Shown one piece after another: positions 1 through 7,085 of a stretch of DNA of 64,000 nucleotides. A model generated the notes under the pieces. That model made no database searches, was not told where the DNA came from, and worked only from the letters and a program-made list of their open reading frames with translations. The position numbers and the translations under genes are program-made. How positions within the stretch are numbered: position 1 is the first letter of the stretch; the number at the start of each line of letters is the position of its first letter. The stretch is from Pacificispira sp002696645 (GTDB lineage: Bacteria > Pseudomonadota > Alphaproteobacteria > UBA8366 > Aestuariispiraceae). Where the stretch lies: assembly GCF_048892425.1 (NCBI RefSeq), contig NZ_JBLZHU010000010.1, positions 85,182 through 149,181 on the forward strand. The letters are read 5' to 3'.

Positions 1-737
1 TGTGGTGGCGCCAGCAGGATGTGGCCCAGGCCTATGAGGCCGGACGGGCCGCCGCCGACGCGGATCGCTGGGAGGACGCGCTGACCCTGGCCCAGCCCTA
101 TGCTGATCGCGATGATCCCCGCATCAACGGCCTGCTGGCTGATGCCTATATCAATGGCCCGGCCTCTATCCAGAACATCGACAAAGGCCTAACCCTCCGC
201 CGCCGTGCCGCGGAGGCTGGTGATATGCGGGCGGCGTATTTCCTAGGGAGGTGGATATTGGAGCATGAGCCGACAGAGGCGCAGGCGCAGGAAGCGATTG
301 GGTTTCTGCAAAATGCTGCCGATTGTGGAATGCCAAGTGCGAACTATGACTTGGGTGTCCTCTTCGCGGACGGTGTTTTTATAGACATTGATATCCCGAA
401 ATCTATTCAACATTCTGAAGCTGCCGCACTCGCATCGTTTGAAAGTGCGGCTTGGAATGCAGCCATTGGGTACGCTCGTCTTGCGGGTCAGGATGAGAGT
501 TTCCTTGAGAATGAATCAAATATAAAAATGTTGTATTGGTTTTTTTGGGAGGCCAAAAATGGAAATCCAGAAGCTCAGCGTATTTTAGAAGTAATCGAAG
601 ATAGAACAATTGATAAATTTAACGAATACGGAGAGTTGTGGATACAAGAGTTTCACAGAATGGCAGTTCGCTGGGTAAAGAAAATTCACCCAGCGAATGC
701 CTTTACTTGCAATACTATTTATCAGGGCGCTTGGTGA
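1..737 (+). CDS. Sel1-repeat immunity-like protein A (5' end outside window)
   Basis: The reading frame is open from base 3 and begins WWRQQDVAQAYEAG, which aligns with residues 27 onward of three further copies in this window, so the start codon and N-terminal membrane anchor lie upstream of base 1. The middle carries Sel1-like (TPR-like) helical repeats (e.g. AAYFLGRWILEHEP, SANYDLGVLFADG). The first two thirds of the visible part are nearly identical to the other copies, whereas the last ~110 residues are unique and more AT-rich. It ends at 737, where it once met an orphan toxin tip on the opposite strand; that tip's 3' end (stop complement at 715-717) still overlaps this gene by 23 bp. 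By position it is inferred to be the immunity partner of the tip now interrupted by the IS element. Sel1 proteins are known immunity factors for some T6SS phospholipase effectors; the role here is inference. Confidence 0.8.
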   Translation, partial: WWRQQDVAQAYEAGRAAADADRWEDALTLAQPYADRDDPRINGLLADAYINGPASIQNIDKGLTLRRRAAEAGDMRAAYFLGRWILEHEPTEAQAQEAIGFLQNAADCGMPSANYDLGVLFADGVFIDIDIPKSIQHSEAAALASFESAAWNAAIGYARLAGQDESFLENESNIKMLYWFFWEAKNGNPEAQRILEVIEDRTIDKFNEYGELWIQEFHRMAVRWVKKIHPANAFTCNTIYQGAW

Positions 738-785
738 GCCCTTCAAAGGCCTTTTGGGATGAATTGCTTGCGCCCGTTTCTAACC

Positions 786-817
786 CAAATTTTGGGAACT
801 ATATATTTAACTAGCCA
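786..817 (+). repeat. IS left end: 8-bp target duplication plus terminal inverted repeat
   Basis: CAAATTTT at 786-793 is followed by the left inverted repeat starting GGGAACTATATA at 794. It matches the right end (3850-3873) at 21 of 24 positions when reverse-complemented. Confidence 0.9.
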
Positions 818-881
818 AAAAATCCCTTGAAATTTTCCTTAGTAGTGGCTAGTTATCTTCCTGTAACAAAGGAAGACGCTA

Positions 882-1817
882 ATGCAACAAGACAAGCCAG
901 AAACCATCTCGACGTTTGAACTCTTTCAGCGTTTTCCTAATGAGGAATCCGCCCGAAACTTCTTTGAAGCGCGGCGCTGGGGTGATGATCCTGTTTGTGG
1001 GCACTGCGGGTCTCTTAACGTAGCTGAGTGCAAAGACCACAAGCCGATGCCTTACCGCTGCAAGGATTGCAGGAAGCATTTCAGCGTTCGCACAGGCACT
1101 GTGCTTGCTGAGAGCCGCCTTCCCCTTCAAAAGTGGCTTCTCGCCATCTACATGCTCACCAGCGCCCGCAAGGGCATCCCAAGCACTCAGATGGCACGGG
1201 AACTCGGTATTACGCAAAAATCAGCTTGGTTCCTTGCTCAGCGAATCCGCGAAACCTGGATGAACGCCTCTGACACTGACATGGGCAATCATGTTGAAGT
1301 TGATGAAACCTATATCGGCGGTAAAGAAAAGAACAAGCACGACTCCAAAAAATTGCGCGCCGGTCGCGGGGCTGTTGGTAAAACAGCTATTGTCGGAATT
1401 CGGGGGAACACTTCACAAGTCCGGGCAACCCCAGTCCCTGACACTTCCGCACCAACGTTGCAGGGCTATATTGCTGCTAATGTTCAAGAGGGTGCTTCTG
1501 TCGTAACCGATGAATTCGCAGCTTATCGCGGTCTTGACAGCAAAGGCTACATTCATCACACAATTAATCACAGCGCTGGCGAGTATGTTCGGCACTATTG
1601 CATTCATACGAATGGCATTGAAAGTTTTTGGGCGCTGTTGAAGCGGGGGCATTACGGCATTTACCACTTTATGAGCTCCAAGCATCTGCACCGCTATGTC
1701 AACGAATTTGCGTTCCGCCAGAATACCGCTCAGTTTGGAACTATGGAATTCATTGAAGCGACCATCGCCCGCATGATTGGCAAGCGCCTAACATACAAAG
1801 GTCTTATTCATGTCTAA
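882..1817 (+). CDS. IS1595-family (ISXO2-like) transposase
   Basis: 311 residues. The N-terminal part (about residues 30-65) has a zinc ribbon with two CxxC pairs (CGHC, CKDC), followed by a helix-turn-helix-like stretch (STQMARELGITQKSAW). The catalytic half shows the family DDE/DDN-type motifs: VEVDETYIGG, VVTDEFAAYRG and HTNGIESFWALLKRG. It catalyses excision and insertion of the element. An AAGGAAG ribosome site lies 7 nt before the ATG. The last 8 bp (ATGTCTAA) overlap the start of the next gene, suggesting translational coupling of transposase and cargo. The ORF looks intact, so the element may still be mobile. Confidence 0.93.
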   Translation: MQQDKPETISTFELFQRFPNEESARNFFEARRWGDDPVCGHCGSLNVAECKDHKPMPYRCKDCRKHFSVRTGTVLAESRLPLQKWLLAIYMLTSARKGIPSTQMARELGITQKSAWFLAQRIRETWMNASDTDMGNHVEVDETYIGGKEKNKHDSKKLRAGRGAVGKTAIVGIRGNTSQVRATPVPDTSAPTLQGYIAANVQEGASVVTDEFAAYRGLDSKGYIHHTINHSAGEYVRHYCIHTNGIESFWALLKRGHYGIYHFMSSKHLHRYVNEFAFRQNTAQFGTMEFIEATIARMIGKRLTYKGLIHV

Positions 1818-2838
1818 AAAGCCAAGCACAATCGCTCCAATTGACGCATCATTTGATGACGTTGTTAATTCCATCGTAAGTCCGGCCACCAAAAAAGAGA
1901 AGGGAAACAATGGCTTGAAAGAACAATCAGATGAAAGTCCGGCCACCCCGATGCAGTTATCTTTGGACCTCGGTATAGAGGTCGAAAAGGTTGTGGGCGG
2001 TATTGAGATGGGGGTGCTCCAAAATGGCATCCCTTACCTCACTCAACGTGGTTTGGCCATCATGTGCGGCGCGGCGCGCGCAACACTTTTTGAGATAACG
2101 CAAGAATGGGAAGGAATGCAGGCGAGTGGTATCACTCCACGCGGGCGAATGGCATTTTTTAAAGATTATCTGCTCAACAATGACTATGATGAACCCCGCT
2201 TATTTATTGAAATATCAAAGAATGGATCACCCCACTATGCTTACCCAGACGTGGTGTGCATGGCGTTCGTAGAGTACTTTGCTTTTGAGGCACAAAAAAC
2301 CAATGACACCGCTGTCGAGAATTACCGCAGGCTGGCCCGGTTTGGATTACAGCAGTTTATTTACAAAGCCCTCGATTATCATCCAGAGGATAAGTGGAAG
2401 TATTTCCGTGATCGCGTCTCTCTCCTTAAAGAATCTGCGCCGGACGGATATTTCATTATATTCAATGAAGTTACGGGCATTGCTGTTGATCTCATAAATG
2501 CGGGTCTAAGCGTTAACGACAAAACGATCCCTGATATTAGTGTTGGTCAGGCATGGGGTGCATATTGGAACGCTGGAGGCTTAGATGCTGAGTATGGTCA
2601 GCGGGTAAAATGGGACCACTACTATCCAGAATATTACCCCCAATCCGCAAGTAATCCGCAGTCTCCCTGGGCGTATCCAGACACAGCGTTGCCTCTGTTT
2701 CGGCGCTGGTTGCGGCATGAGTATCTCCCAACCAAGTTCCCTCCTTATATACTAAAGAAGGCGCACGTACTGGCAGGCGGGAAGCAGGAGGCGGAAAAGA
2801 TTGCGGCCATTTACGATCAGAAGCAGATTGAGGGTTAG
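1810..2838 (+). CDS. BstA/P63C-like cargo protein, possible phage-defence factor
   Basis: 342 residues, soluble. After a low-complexity N-terminus (1-50) comes a conserved-looking core: VGGIEMGVLQNGIPYLTQRG (about 62-81), a helical middle with HYAYPDVVCMAFVEYFAFEA, and an aromatic C-terminal part (YYPQSASNPQSPWAYPDTAL). The overall layout, with an N-terminal DNA-binding-like segment and this C-terminal motif set, recalls from memory the BstA family of prophage-encoded abortive-infection proteins and the P63C-domain group; I could not check this by search. It is coupled to the transposase by an 8-bp overlap and lies inside the IS, so it travels as cargo. If the BstA assignment is right, the element is a mobile anti-phage island. 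The function is unproven; the fold assignment is low to moderate confidence. Confidence 0.5.
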   Translation: MSKKPSTIAPIDASFDDVVNSIVSPATKKEKGNNGLKEQSDESPATPMQLSLDLGIEVEKVVGGIEMGVLQNGIPYLTQRGLAIMCGAARATLFEITQEWEGMQASGITPRGRMAFFKDYLLNNDYDEPRLFIEISKNGSPHYAYPDVVCMAFVEYFAFEAQKTNDTAVENYRRLARFGLQQFIYKALDYHPEDKWKYFRDRVSLLKESAPDGYFIIFNEVTGIAVDLINAGLSVNDKTIPDISVGQAWGAYWNAGGLDAEYGQRVKWDHYYPEYYPQSASNPQSPWAYPDTALPLFRRWLRHEYLPTKFPPYILKKAHVLAGGKQEAEKIAAIYDQKQIEG

Positions 2839-2888
2839 ATATACCGGTTGATCGGACTAGTCGTTAAAGGCGTTCATGATCCCAATAG

Positions 2889-3125
2889 TCAGCCTCTGGA
2901 AGGCAGTAATTCGGCAACTCGCTCAGCTTGGTCTGCAGAGAAGAAACGAGCCAGAATCTCTATTGGTGAACTCGGATCATCTGCGGATGCCAAATACAGA
3001 TAGTAACAGGACGGATCCACATCGATACCTGATGCAGCAGCTTCTTTTGCTTCTTTGTTCGTTACCCCGCCAACGCAGAGAACTCTTGAATTTCTGACTG
3101 AAATTCCGCTGAATAGCTCTGACAT
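2889..3125 (-). CDS. Small hypothetical protein (78 aa) in IS cargo
   Basis: The product begins MSELFSGISVRNSRVLCVGG and is hydrophilic and well balanced (ASADDPSSPIEILARFFSAD), unlike a random shadow frame. A GAGGTGG ribosome site precedes the ATG, and the start is divergent from the 3154 gene, leaving a 28-bp shared gap. No family is recognised. It could be an accessory or antitoxin-like partner of one of the neighbouring cargo genes, but nothing in the sequence shows that. Confidence 0.55.
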   Translation of the reverse strand: MSELFSGISVRNSRVLCVGGVTNKEAKEAAASGIDVDPSCYYLYLASADDPSSPIEILARFFSADQAERVAELLPSRG

Positions 3126-3153
3126 TTCCACCTCGGATTATAGGAGCACCACC

Positions 3154-3846
3154 ATGGCGAGACGCCCAGAAAACTCACCACGCATAAGCTTGAACAAACT
3201 CTGCGAGTTTATGACTGCTTCAATTCCCCGTCAACGGCGCATAATAAGGGACCAAAAGTTCCCAAGCGACTTCTTGCGCGTTTACTATCGAGAGGCTCAA
3301 GAGGCCGTGTCCTTGTGCATAGCATCACAGCTTGATGACACTGCTGCGGTAGAACGGCAGATAGACATTTTGAATCAGCAAGCACCAGAGACAGTTGGGA
3401 CTCAACGGCGCCTGGCTTCCAATGTTGATGCACTGGAAGGTTTTCTGAATATGCTGGATGAAGTAAATCTCTTTGGCGCGACGCCGTCGCTGGGAGGGAA
3501 CGACGCGCCTAAACTCATGATACGGAACGTATCTGTTTCGGTTCGACCTGAAATTATTCTAAGGTCTGAAAATCGCAACGGGCCAATTGTTGGGGCGATG
3601 AAGATACACTTTCCCAAAACACATCCAATGAACGAGCACTCAGCCGGATACATTTCAGCTATGCTGCAAGAGTGGGCGCAAGTTCACATGCATGAAGATG
3701 GTGAGATCAGTGGACAATTATGTTCCGTTGTAGATGTAGGAAGCCAAACTTTTTTTGAGGGAGTGCGATCCACCAGACAACGGCTTCGCGATCTTCAAGA
3801 TGCCTGTGAAACCATTGCGGCGCTTTGGCCAACGATCACAGAATGA
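3154..3846 (+). CDS. Hypothetical cargo protein (230 aa)
   Basis: The ATG at 3154 is preceded by AGGAG at 8 nt; in-frame upstream starts would run through the divergent small gene and were rejected. The protein is soluble, beginning MARRPENSPRISLNKLCEFM, with an early helical region (IPRQRRIIRDQKFPSDFLRVYYREAQEAV, quoted here as two parts: IPRQRRIIRDQKFPSD and FLRVYYREAQEAV) and a later beta-rich part (LMIRNVSVSVRPEIIL, VGAMKIHFPKTHPM). I do not recognise a named domain. It ends 27 bp inside the right end of the IS, so it is part of the mobile cargo. Similar small unknown proteins are common in defence islands, which fits but does not prove such a role. Confidence 0.7.
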   Translation: MARRPENSPRISLNKLCEFMTASIPRQRRIIRDQKFPSDFLRVYYREAQEAVSLCIASQLDDTAAVERQIDILNQQAPETVGTQRRLASNVDALEGFLNMLDEVNLFGATPSLGGNDAPKLMIRNVSVSVRPEIILRSENRNGPIVGAMKIHFPKTHPMNEHSAGYISAMLQEWAQVHMHEDGEISGQLCSVVDVGSQTFFEGVRSTRQRLRDLQDACETIAALWPTITE

Positions 3847-3856
3847 TCTTGGCTAG

Positions 3857-4196
3857 CTAGGTATATAGTTCCCCAAATTTTATTATCTCACTAATCTCCG
3901 GCTTAATCACCTTCGCGATGGTTCCGGAGAAGGCCCCAATTCTATCGCCTAGCAAGGTGGCCAGGGCGTTCATGCTGGCGGCCTGGGCGGCCTTTTTTCT
4001 AATGTCCGGGTTTTCCGCCAGTACTCTTTGACGAACCGCAACATTTGACAGGTCCGGAATGGAGCCATCCGGGTTCTTTAGGGACTGCAGAATTTTTGTA
4101 TAGGTATCTTGGATAGAGGATCGATAAGAATTGAATACATCCACCGCGGTGAAGCAGTCCGGGTCGATATCCTGTGCATCTTTCAGGATTGTCAGA
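3857..4196 (-). pseudogene. Orphan toxin tip 3, 3' end interrupted by the IS
   Basis: Read on the minus strand, the frame starts with the carrier-like seed LTILKDAQDIDP (carrier residues ~196-205) and then joins a segment homologous to carrier residues ~630-711 (FNSYRSSIQDTYTKILQS, NALATLLGDRIGAFSG, AKVIKPEI). It has no start codon or ribosome site of its own. Translation now runs into the IS and stops at 3857 (GELYT). Removing the IS and one copy of CAAATTTT restores the frame into the left flank: KFGLETGASNSSQKAFEG, ending at a TAG whose complement is at 715-717. So the native tip was convergent with Sel1 gene A. It is likely a silent donor cassette. Confidence 0.8.
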
Positions 4197-4217
4197 AATT
4201 GGTCGTGACCATACTCT
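4189..4217 (+). promoter_or_regulatory. Promoter of Sel1 gene B, leaderless layout
   Basis: TTGTCA (4189-4194), a 17-bp spacer, and TACTCT (4212-4217), followed directly by ACAACC and the ATG at 4224. The expected start site falls on or next to the ATG and no ribosome-binding sequence is present. Confidence 0.55.
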
Positions 4218-4223
4218 ACAACC

Positions 4224-5021
4224 ATGACGAGGCAGACGGCGATCATCTGGATGTGGGGGCTGGTCCTGATCGCAGGCGCGGTCGGGGGCGGTTATGCGTG
4301 GTGGCGTCAGCAGGATGTGGCTCAGGCCTATGAGGCCGGACGGGCCTTGGCGGATTCGCAGAAATGGGAAGAGGCTCTGGCCCTGGCGCAGCCCTATGCC
4401 GGTCGAGATGATCCCCGCATCAACGGCCTACTGGCCGATGCCTATATCAACGGGCCAGACAGCATCCAAGACATCGACAAAGGTCTAATCCTCCGCCGCC
4501 GCGCCGCAGAGGCAGGCGATATGCGGGCTGCCTATTTCATGGGAAGGTGGATATTGAAGCATGAGCCGACAGAGGCGCAGGCCAAGGAGGCGGTTGTTTT
4601 TCTGCAAGAGGCTGCGGATTGCGGCATGCCAATGGCGAATTATCTTATGGGAGCGTTATATAGCAAAGGGGAATATGTTAAGAGAAACTATCCACTATCT
4701 ATAAGATACTCAGAGCGAGCTGCATTCGCTGGAGTCTATAAAGCGGCGTCAAATGCTGCAATTGCTTATGGGAGATATTACCAAGAGACTAATCCCGCGG
4801 CTGAGGAACGAGAAAAAGCCATGCTGTATTGGATTTTCATAGCATCTAAAAATGGCCTGACTGACGCAAAAGATGTCCTCGATGAATTTTTGAAGGAGGT
4901 AAATGAAAATGAACAAGGCGAAATTTTGAAAATGTTCAAGGATTTAGAACGAGAGTCCATCGAGTTTTCAAAAAGAATTAAAAACCTCGATGGACTCTCA
5001 TGTTCCAAGCTAGGATCTTAG
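4224..5021 (+). CDS. Sel1-repeat membrane-anchored immunity-like protein B
   Basis: 265 residues. Residues ~4-24 form one membrane segment (AIIWMWGLVLIAGAVGGGYA) after a short basic start MTRQT, predicting a protein anchored in the inner membrane with the bulk in the periplasm. Sel1-like repeats follow (AAYFMGRWILKHEP, MANYLMGALYSKGEYV, KAASNAAIAYGRYY). The first ~130 residues are nearly identical to copies C and D; the last ~130 are unique. The gene is tail to tail with orphan tip 2, with one base between stop codons. There is no Shine-Dalgarno sequence, but a promoter lies 6 bp upstream. Inferred role: immunity protein specific for tip 2. Confidence 0.8.
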   Translation: MTRQTAIIWMWGLVLIAGAVGGGYAWWRQQDVAQAYEAGRALADSQKWEEALALAQPYAGRDDPRINGLLADAYINGPDSIQDIDKGLILRRRAAEAGDMRAAYFMGRWILKHEPTEAQAKEAVVFLQEAADCGMPMANYLMGALYSKGEYVKRNYPLSIRYSERAAFAGVYKAASNAAIAYGRYYQETNPAAEEREKAMLYWIFIASKNGLTDAKDVLDEFLKEVNENEQGEILKMFKDLERESIEFSKRIKNLDGLSCSKLGS

Positions 5022-5022
5022 G

Positions 5023-5567
5023 TCACTCATTGCTAATCAGCTTTCTGCCGATTTTTTCTCCAATTGGTATGAAAATGGGTTCTGTCCCAGGGGCAAGTTT
5101 ACCAGCCGCTTTGCCAGAGGCATAACCAGCTATCGCTCCTGCAAGAACGGCGTTTTGGGCGTTTCGTGTTTTTGTCGCGAGTTCGTCTACGAATGTGGGA
5201 TTTTTTATCATGTAATTTTGTATCCCAATCACGTCTTTGGTCGACAGGCCGTGTTTCCTTATCATGGATTGCATGACGTTTTTTTCGGCTGTATCGAGGC
5301 CTTTCACAACAGAGGCCGCCTCGGCACCTGGACCACTCACAAATCCCACAAGAGCTTTGGCGCGATCTAGCATCGTGGGCGCAACGTTGCTCTCTATGGT
5401 GTTAAGAGTTGATGCCGCTCTCAAAGGAGGAACAACACCCAGTATGGAGAGTGCAAGATTTGTCTTATTGTCCAAATGACGTTGTTGCGCTGTTTCTGGA
5501 CGGGTTAAACTGGAATTCCGCCTTGAACTGGACCGGGTCGATATCCTGTGCATCTTTCAGGATTGTC
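5023..5567 (-). pseudogene. Orphan toxin tip 2, out of frame with its seed
   Basis: The 3' body encodes a ~155-residue tip unlike the others (LALSILGVVPPLRAAS, MQSMIRKHGLSTKDVIGIQ, AVLAGAIAGYASGKAAGK, ending IGRKLISNE). Its upstream end (5513-5567) is identical over 55 bp to 9463-9517 of the carrier gene, encoding KDAQDIDPVQFKAEFQ. In the carrier frame, however, the reading runs KAEFQFNPSRNSATTSFG and stops, while the tip is open one frame over. So recombination through this seed would not give an in-frame fusion unless a base were gained or lost. The alanine/glycine-rich stretch near the C-terminus suggests membrane interaction. No own start or ribosome site is visible. Likely a silent, possibly decaying donor cassette. 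Confidence 0.72.
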
Positions 5568-5591
5568 AGAAATTGGTCGTGACCATACTCT
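5563..5591 (+). promoter_or_regulatory. Promoter of Sel1 gene C, leaderless layout
   Basis: TTGTCA (5563-5568), 17-bp spacer, TACTCT (5586-5591), then ACAACC and the ATG at 5598, the same arrangement as for gene B. The -35 lies at the end of the toxin-homology seed on the other strand. Confidence 0.55.
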
Positions 5592-5597
5592 ACAACC

Positions 5598-6389
5598 ATG
5601 ACGAGGCGGGCGGCGATCATCTGGGTGTGGGGGCTTGTCCTGATCGCGGGCGCGGTCGGGGGTGGTTACGCGTGGTGGCGTCAGCAGGATGTGACACAGG
5701 CCTATGAGGCCGGACGGGCCTTGGCGGATTCGCAGAAATGGGAAGAGGTTCTGGTGCTGGCGCAGCCCTATGCCGAGCGAGATGATCCCCGCATCAACGG
5801 CCTGCTGGCCGATGCCTATATCAACGGTCCGGACAGCATCCGAGACATCGACAAAGGCCTAACCCTCCGTCGCCGTGCTGCCGAGGCAGGCGATATGCGG
5901 GCCGCGTACTTCATGGGGAAATGGATCTTGGAGCATGAGCCGACTGATGCTCAGGCGAAGGAGGCGATTGGTTATATCCAAGCGGCTGCAGACTGTGGAA
6001 TGCCAGCGGCGAACTACGAGTTAGGTACGATTTTTTCAAGCAATACCTATGTTACAAGAAACTACAACCTGGCAATACCATACTTGGAGTTTGCTGCGGT
6101 CTCTGGAGTTTCTGGTGCTGCTTGGAATGCAGGAATTGTGTATTCTAGGTTAGCATCGACTGATCCCTCATTAATGAAAACGGCTGGGCCTAAATCTATG
6201 TATTGGCTCTTGGTTTCGAAAAGAAAAGGAGATGCTGACGCCAGCAGGTTACTTGTGGAAATACAAAAAAGCATCGAAAACTCGGCAGGCCATGAATATG
6301 CCAGAAATTGGTTTGAGATACTGGAAAAAGAAACGGACCAATGGGCAAAAAACATTCGCCCATTGGCCGAATTCAACTGCTCCAAGTGA
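5598..6389 (+). CDS. Sel1-repeat membrane-anchored immunity-like protein C
   Basis: 263 residues. N-terminal basic start MTRRA plus one membrane helix (IIWVWGLVLIAGAVGGGYAW), then Sel1-like repeats (AAYFMGKWILEHEP, AANYELGTIFSSNTYV, SGAAWNAGIVYSRLA). The N-terminal half matches copies B and D closely; the C-terminal half from about residue 130 is unique, including a Trp/Lys-rich end (DQWAKNIRPLAEFNCSK). Its stop codon abuts that of orphan tip 1 on the other strand (6389/6390). Inferred to protect against tip 1 by binding it in the periplasm or at the inner membrane. Confidence 0.8.
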   Translation: MTRRAAIIWVWGLVLIAGAVGGGYAWWRQQDVTQAYEAGRALADSQKWEEVLVLAQPYAERDDPRINGLLADAYINGPDSIRDIDKGLTLRRRAAEAGDMRAAYFMGKWILEHEPTDAQAKEAIGYIQAAADCGMPAANYELGTIFSSNTYVTRNYNLAIPYLEFAAVSGVSGAAWNAGIVYSRLASTDPSLMKTAGPKSMYWLLVSKRKGDADASRLLVEIQKSIENSAGHEYARNWFEILEKETDQWAKNIRPLAEFNCSK

Positions 6390-7050
6390 TTATTCTTTTG
6401 CGGATTGTTTCAAAGATTCATTGGTGAATTTGGAAACGCCTTCACTTATACCAACTTCTCCCAAGTAACTCATCTCCGGTTTAATCACCTTCGCGATGGT
6501 TCCGGAGAAGGCCCCAAGTCTGTCACCCAGCAAGGTGGCCAGGGCATTCATACTGGCGGTCTGGGCGGCCTGTTTTCTGAGGTCCGGGTTTTCTGCCAGT
6601 ATTTTCTGGCGGACCTTACTGTTCGACAGGTCCGGAATGGAGCCATCCGGGTTCTTTACGGACTGCAACACTTTCGTATAGCTGTCCTGGATAGAAGACC
6701 GATAGGCGGTCACGACATCTGCGGCGGTTACAGCGCCCGAGGCGAGTAGGCCTGCCCCTATTCCACCAATTTCCGCCGTTACCGCAGATCGTCCCGCCGC
6801 TGAAAGAAGCCGTCCAGTTATGCCTGAGGCAAGCGACCCCGCACCTAAACCGGCTCCGGTGAGCACTAGGTCTTCCAACAGTTCCTGTCTTCGCTGCCCG
6901 GCGGTCTCCGCCGCCCTAAACTCATTTTCCATCTCAAGTGCCGCGTCGGGATGGAGCAGATTCAGGAACTCTCCTAATTCATCCACGCAGGGGACAAGTT
7001 CGTCCCAGCTTTCTTTCAGATGCTTTTCCAATTGCGCTGATTTTTGAGAA
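6390..7050 (-). pseudogene. Orphan toxin tip 1
   Basis: This is a promoterless copy of the last ~220 codons of the carrier gene, starting at the carrier's SQKSAQLEK (residue ~520) and colinear to the end: KESWDELVPCVDELGEFL, TAEIGGIGAGLLASGAVTAA, SIQDSYTKVLQSVKNPDG, NALATLLGDRLGAFSG. The last ~28 residues (MSYLGEVGISEGVSKFTNES, then LKQSAKE) differ from the carrier's own end. An in-frame extension continues upstream to 7331 only because it is antisense to Sel1 gene D; there is no start signal. Recombination with the carrier anywhere along this ~600-bp homology would swap the final variable end together with the adjacent immunity gene C. Confidence 0.8.
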
Positions 7051-7079
7051 TTGCCAGGACCCAGAATGGGTCGTATTTT
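7051..7079 (+). promoter_or_regulatory. Promoter of Sel1 gene D, leaderless layout
   Basis: TTGCCA (7051-7056), 17-bp spacer, TATTTT (7074-7079), then ACAACC and the ATG at 7086. It keeps the spacing of the B and C promoters exactly although the spacer sequence differs. Confidence 0.55.
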
Positions 7080-7085
7080 ACAACC

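Larger units (their letters stand above)
794..3873 (+). mobile_element. IS1595-family element with three cargo genes (3080 bp)
   Basis: The boundaries are set by 24-bp imperfect inverted repeats (794-817 and 3850-3873) and a perfect 8-bp duplication CAAATTTT on both sides (786-793, 3874-3881). Eight-base duplications and an ISXO2-type transposase with a zinc ribbon are typical of the IS1595 family, some groups of which are known to carry passenger genes. Inside are the transposase (882-1817), a coupled BstA/P63C-like gene (1810-2838), a small minus-strand ORF (2889-3125) and a 230-residue protein of unknown function (3154-3846). It has inserted into an orphan toxin tip: joining the flanks and removing one duplication restores an open frame that ends against Sel1 gene A. 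Confidence 0.9.

Noticed and set aside
4197..4246. ATG at 4246 as a genuine start for orphan tip 3
   Set aside because: It is antisense to the first codons of Sel1 gene B and has no ribosome site.
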